A DNA stretch of 63,390 bases from an uncultured Lachnospiraceae bacterium (GTDB lineage: Bacteria > Bacillota > Clostridia > Lachnospirales > Lachnospiraceae): contig OMXP01000006.1 of NCBI GenBank assembly GCA_900315055.1, forward strand, positions 1 through 63,390. The letters run 5' to 3'. Both the position numbers and the translations under genes were made by a program. The notes under the pieces are model-generated. The model was not told the DNA's origin, ran no database searches, and saw only the letters and a program-made list of their open reading frames with translations. Below are positions 60,020 through 63,390 of the stretch, in pieces; position 1 is the stretch's first letter, and each line of letters begins with the position of its first letter.

Positions 60020-60060
60020 CTGAAAATGAAGCAGCAAAAGAAAAGAATGAGGTGATTCAC

Positions 60061-61560
60061 ATGGCTGATGATATCGTTCTGTCGATCCGCGGCATGTGCA
60101 AATCCTTCGGAAGAAACCGCGTGCTGGACCATATCAATCTTGATGTGCGCCGCGGCACCGTGATGGGTCTGATGGGGGAGAATGGCGCAGGCAAGTCGAC
60201 AATGATGAAATGCCTGTTCGGTACCTACCAGAAGGACGAGGGCACGATCATTCTGAACGGCAAGGAAGTGAACTTCTCCGGCCCAAAGGACGCACTGGAA
60301 AACGGTGTGGCCATGGTGCACCAGGAGCTGAACCAGTGCCTTGACCGCTCGGTGACCGACAACCTGTTCCTTGGCCGGTATCCGAAGACAAAGGGCGGCA
60401 TGGTCGATGAGAGCAAGATGAGAAAGGAAGCAGCAGAGCTGTTCCGCCGTCTTGGCATGACCGTCAACCTGACGCAGCCGATGCGCAACATGTCCGTCTC
60501 CCAGAGGCAGATGTGCGAGATTGCAAAGGCCATTTCCTACAATTCCGAGATCATCGTGCTCGATGAGCCGACCTCCTCACTGACGGTGCGTGAGGTCAAC
60601 AAGCTCTTCGCCATGATGCGCATGCTCAAGGCGCAGGGAATTTCCCTGATCTACATCTCCCACAAGATGGACGAGATCTTCGAGATCTGCGATGACGTCG
60701 CCGTTCTTCGAGACGGCCACATGGTCATGCAGAAGAAGACGAGCGAGACGAACATGAACGAGCTCATAGCTGCCATGGTCGGCCGCTCTCTCGACAACCG
60801 CTTCCCGCCGGTCGACAACACCCCGGGAGAGCCGATTCTCTCGATCCAGAACCTCTCGACAAAGTTTGCACCGCATCTGCAGGACATCACCTTTGATGTC
60901 CGGGAAGGCGAGATCTTCGGCCTGTACGGTCTGGTCGGTGCCGGCAGAACGGAGCTTCTCGAAACGATCTTCGGTGTGAGAACCAGAGCCTCCGGCCGTG
61001 TGTACTTCAAGGGAAAGCTGTGCAACTTCACGGGCGCAAGAGACGCCATGGAGCACGGATTTGCAATGATCACCGAGGAGCGCAAGGCAAACGGCCTGTT
61101 CCTGAAAGGGGATCTTACCTTCAACACCTGCATCGCAAACATGGATCACTACAAACAGGGCATAGCCCTTTCCGATCCGAAGATGATCCGTGCAACGCAA
61201 CAGGAGATCAAGACCATGCATACGAAGTGCATGGGTCCCGATGATCTGATCAGTGCACTGTCCGGCGGCAACCAGCAGAAGGTTATCTTCGGCAAGTGGC
61301 TCGAGCGTGATCCGGATGTGTTCATGATGGACGAGCCGACGCGTGGTATTGATGTCGGTGCAAAGTACGAGATCTACGAACTCATCATTCAGATGGCAAA
61401 GCAGGGAAAGACGATCATCGTTGTCTCCTCCGAAATGCCTGAGATCCTCGGTATTACCAACCGAATCGGCGTGATGAGCAACGGACATCTGTCCGGCATT
61501 GTCAACACGAAGGAGACCACACAGGATGAACTCCTTCGTCTGTCCGCGAAATATCTCTAA
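60061..61560 (+). CDS. Sugar ABC transporter ATP-binding protein (MglA-like)
   Basis: 499 residues with two ABC domains. First: Walker A GENGAGKST, Walker B IIVLDEPTSSLT. Second: GLYGLVGAGRTELLE, signature LSGGNQQKVIFGKWL and DEPTRGIDVGAKYEIYE. This matches MglA/RbsA. GAGGTG precedes ATG 60061. It lies in order SBP-ATPase-permease. Confidence 0.94.
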   Translation: MADDIVLSIRGMCKSFGRNRVLDHINLDVRRGTVMGLMGENGAGKSTMMKCLFGTYQKDEGTIILNGKEVNFSGPKDALENGVAMVHQELNQCLDRSVTDNLFLGRYPKTKGGMVDESKMRKEAAELFRRLGMTVNLTQPMRNMSVSQRQMCEIAKAISYNSEIIVLDEPTSSLTVREVNKLFAMMRMLKAQGISLIYISHKMDEIFEICDDVAVLRDGHMVMQKKTSETNMNELIAAMVGRSLDNRFPPVDNTPGEPILSIQNLSTKFAPHLQDITFDVREGEIFGLYGLVGAGRTELLETIFGVRTRASGRVYFKGKLCNFTGARDAMEHGFAMITEERKANGLFLKGDLTFNTCIANMDHYKQGIALSDPKMIRATQQEIKTMHTKCMGPDDLISALSGGNQQKVIFGKWLERDPDVFMMDEPTRGIDVGAKYEIYELIIQMAKQGKTIIVVSSEMPEILGITNRIGVMSNGHLSGIVNTKETTQDELLRLSAKYL

Positions 61561-61578
61561 TAGAGGGAGGAAGTACAG

Positions 61579-63225
61579 ATGGGCACCATCAAAACACAGG
61601 AGGAACTGGAGCAGTTCCTTAAGCCGATCGATGAGAAGGTCGGCGGGATTCAGAAGAAAATCGATGCTCTGCGCAAGGACGGCACCGATCAGCTGGTTGT
61701 CTTCGACGGACAGATCGAGAAGATCAACCGCGATGCCTCGCTGAGCAAGGAAGAGAAACAGGCACAGATCGCAAAGATCACCCCGCAGCGCGACAAGGCC
61801 GTTCAGATCGAGGAAAAGAACAAGGCTCAGATCGATACCCTCATCAAGGAAGCGGAAGATTACCTCAACGAGCACTACGAGAAGGATTATTACAGCAAGG
61901 TCGTCGCAAGCTGCACCGAGAAGAAGGCAGAAGCCAAGAAGAAATACGACGCCAAGGTCGCAGAGCTGAACAAGCAGCATGAGGCTGCGGTTGCAAAGCT
62001 CAAGGACTCCGAGGAGCTTCGCGAAGAGAAATACGTACAGCGCAACCGTCTGTTTGATGCGAAGATGGCCTATGACAAGGAGATCTCGGACATCAAGGCC
62101 GAGCAGCATGAGGCGTTTGTCTACGAGTACCATCTGATCGATCTTCTCCGCAATTCGAAGTTCACCTTCATGCAGAACCAGAGGCAGAAGAGAGAGAACA
62201 GAAGCTACACCTTCAACCGCAGGACCTTCTTCCTGAATAACGGTCTTTACATCGTCATCATCTGCATCTTCGCAGCGCTGTGTATCATCACACCGATTGT
62301 GAAGGGCGGGCAGCAGCTGTTAACGCTCAACAACGTGCTGAACATTCTGCAGCAGGCATCGCCCCGTATGTTCTTCGCCCTGGGTGTTGCGGGACTGATT
62401 CTCCTGACCGGTACCGATCTTTCCATCGGCCGTATCGTCGGTATGTGCATGACCACGGCAACGATCATCATGCATGCAGGCCCGAATACCGGTACGGTGT
62501 TCGGCAAGGCGTTTGATTTCTCCGGCCAGCCGGTCGGCGTCCGCCTGATCATGGCTCTTGTGATGTGCATCATCTTCGCGACGATCTTCACGAGCATTGC
62601 AGGTTTCTTCACCGCAAAGTTCAAGATGCACCCCTTCATTTCGACCATGTCGAACATGCTGATCATTTTCGGCCTGGTTACCTATGCGACAAAGGGTGTG
62701 TCGTTCGGTGCCATTGAAGGCTCGATCCCCAAGATCGTCATCCCGAAGTGGGGCAACTTCCCGACCATCATTCTCTGGGCGGTTGCAGCCATCGCCATTG
62801 TGTGGTTTATCTGGAACAAGACGACGTTCGGCAAGAATCTCTACGCTGTCGGCGGCAACCCGGAAGCAGCTACCGTTTCCGGTATCTCGGTCTTCAAGGT
62901 TACGCTTGGTGCCTTCATCATGGCAGGTATCCTCTACGGATGCGGTGCATGGCTTGAGTGCTGCCGCATGGTCGGTTCCGGTTCCGCTGCTTATGGACAG
63001 GGCTGGGACATGGACGCCATCGCAGCCTGCGTTGTCGGTGGTGTATCCTTTACCGGTGGTATCGGTAAGATCTCCGGCGTGGTTGTCGGTGTTCTGATCT
63101 TCACGGCACTGACCTACTCCCTGACGATCCTCGGCATCGATACGAACCTGCAGTTCGTCTTCGAAGGTATCATCATTCTCACCGCTGTCACCCTCGACTG
63201 CCTGAAGTACGTGCAGAAGAAGTGA
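61579..63225 (+). CDS. Sugar ABC transporter permease (MglC-like) with N-terminal coiled coil
   Basis: 548 residues, versus about 336 for E. coli MglC. Residues 1-213 are hydrophilic, Lys/Glu/Ala-rich and predicted coiled coil (KVGGIQKKIDALRK, KKAEAKKKYDAKVAELNKQH), without a signal peptide. The MglC part begins with the first helix near residue 219 (YIVIICIFAALCIITPIV) and has GLILLTGTDLSIGRIVGM and GGVSFTGGIGKISG. The GGGAGG RBS supports the long start at 61579, and no RBS is seen before an internal start. The coil would lie in the cytoplasm next to the ATPase. Confidence 0.9.
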   Translation: MGTIKTQEELEQFLKPIDEKVGGIQKKIDALRKDGTDQLVVFDGQIEKINRDASLSKEEKQAQIAKITPQRDKAVQIEEKNKAQIDTLIKEAEDYLNEHYEKDYYSKVVASCTEKKAEAKKKYDAKVAELNKQHEAAVAKLKDSEELREEKYVQRNRLFDAKMAYDKEISDIKAEQHEAFVYEYHLIDLLRNSKFTFMQNQRQKRENRSYTFNRRTFFLNNGLYIVIICIFAALCIITPIVKGGQQLLTLNNVLNILQQASPRMFFALGVAGLILLTGTDLSIGRIVGMCMTTATIIMHAGPNTGTVFGKAFDFSGQPVGVRLIMALVMCIIFATIFTSIAGFFTAKFKMHPFISTMSNMLIIFGLVTYATKGVSFGAIEGSIPKIVIPKWGNFPTIILWAVAAIAIVWFIWNKTTFGKNLYAVGGNPEAATVSGISVFKVTLGAFIMAGILYGCGAWLECCRMVGSGSAAYGQGWDMDAIAACVVGGVSFTGGIGKISGVVVGVLIFTALTYSLTILGIDTNLQFVFEGIIILTAVTLDCLKYVQKK

Positions 63226-63265
63226 TTTAATTTGGTTCCTCCGGCAGGGTACTCCCGCCGAAATG

Positions 63266-63297
63266 ATCCGCTCTCCCGAAAGGGAGGGCGGATTTTT
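63266..63297 (+). terminator. Terminator of the mgl operon
   Basis: ATCCGCTCTCCC and GGGAGGGCGGAT form a 12-bp stem with a GAAA loop and five T. A group II intron begins directly after the T-run. Confidence 0.9.
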
Positions 63298-63390
63298 GTG
63301 CGCCCGGCGGGCGCACGCTCTAATGGGTGAAAGTCCCTAACTCGCCCGGCAGTGGGAAGAGTACAGCCGAAGCCAAGGGCGTTAACGTGA
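63298..63390 (+). mobile_element. Group II intron, 5' end (partial)
   Basis: From GTGCG at 63298 the sequence has the typical bacterial group II intron 5' region: GTGCGCCCGGCGGGCGCAC, then GGGTGAAAGTCCCTAACTC, CCCGGCAGTGGGAAGAG and GCCGAAGCCAAGGGCG, which I recognise as domain I of introns with a maturase/reverse transcriptase. The element is cut by the window end, so the ORF and 3' end are not seen. Placement immediately behind a terminator hairpin is the preferred target of class C introns. Confidence 0.8.

Noticed and set aside
60577..62133. Long minus-strand open frame opposite mglA and mglC
   Set aside because: It spans the junction of two clear genes on the other strand and has no start signal; an antisense shadow.
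1..63390. CRISPR array
   Set aside because: No regularly spaced repeat series was seen anywhere in the window.

Overview
The window reads as a GC-rich Clostridia (Lachnospiraceae-like) chromosome segment. The support is Firmicute gene orders (rplU-prp-rpmA-obgE-yhbY-nadD-yqeK-rsfS, with the Prp-cleavable L27 leader), strong AGGAGG-type ribosome binding sites, many TTG/GTG starts, YesM/YesN-type signalling, BMP-type nucleoside transport and low-oxygen enzymology. All calls come from reading the sequence; no database search was run.

Layout. 1-124: 3' tail of a 23S rRNA gene and its terminator. 143-3533: small accessory genes (alpha/beta hydrolase, ArsR regulator with a metallo-beta-lactamase-fold enzyme, nitroreductase). 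3664-13311 (minus): a probable amine or imino-acid oxidation operon (ornithine-cyclodeaminase-like protein, cytidylate-kinase-like protein, an APC permease fused to an iron alcohol dehydrogenase, a multi-subunit flavin/Fe-S dehydrogenase, a double RidA), preceded by an AraC regulator. 13540-20280: a complete Wadjet (JetABCD) plasmid/phage defence operon. 20343-37412: a purine and molybdenum/selenium island with xpt, a three-subunit molybdenum hydroxylase, a BMP nucleoside ABC transporter under a structured leader, adenine deaminase, an HD protein, a MocA-YqeC fusion, SelD, a DUF3343 protein, YqeB and a degenerate ModB/ModC-like pair. 37456-40342: nrdR, yqeG, an aroE-aroK fusion and aroQ. 40397-46023: tRNA-Ala(CGC), an aldo/keto reductase, a VTC/DUF4956/Cthe_2159-type surface cluster and a secreted YD-like protein. 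46105-49251 (minus): phosphoesterase, aroA, tyrA. 49329-53671: ribosome and Obg cluster. 53656-54179: frameshifted LexA-like gene. 54183-58324 (minus): anchored sugar-binding protein, sensor kinase and response regulator. 58602-63225: Mgl-type sugar ABC operon whose permease carries a long cytoplasmic coiled coil. 63298-63390: 5' end of a group II intron directly behind the mgl terminator, cut by the window edge.

How the parts work together. The purine island looks like one programme: import purine nucleosides or bases, deaminate adenine, hydroxylate the purine with a molybdenum (probably selenium-dependent) enzyme, and salvage xanthine with Xpt; mocA-yqeC, selD and yqeB would mature the hydroxylase. 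The sensor triad probably detects the sugar carried by the adjacent mgl transporter. The best candidates for something undescribed are the permease-alcohol dehydrogenase fusion, the orphan structured leader at 24716-24863, the catalytically degenerate ModC-like protein, and the coiled-coil MglC.
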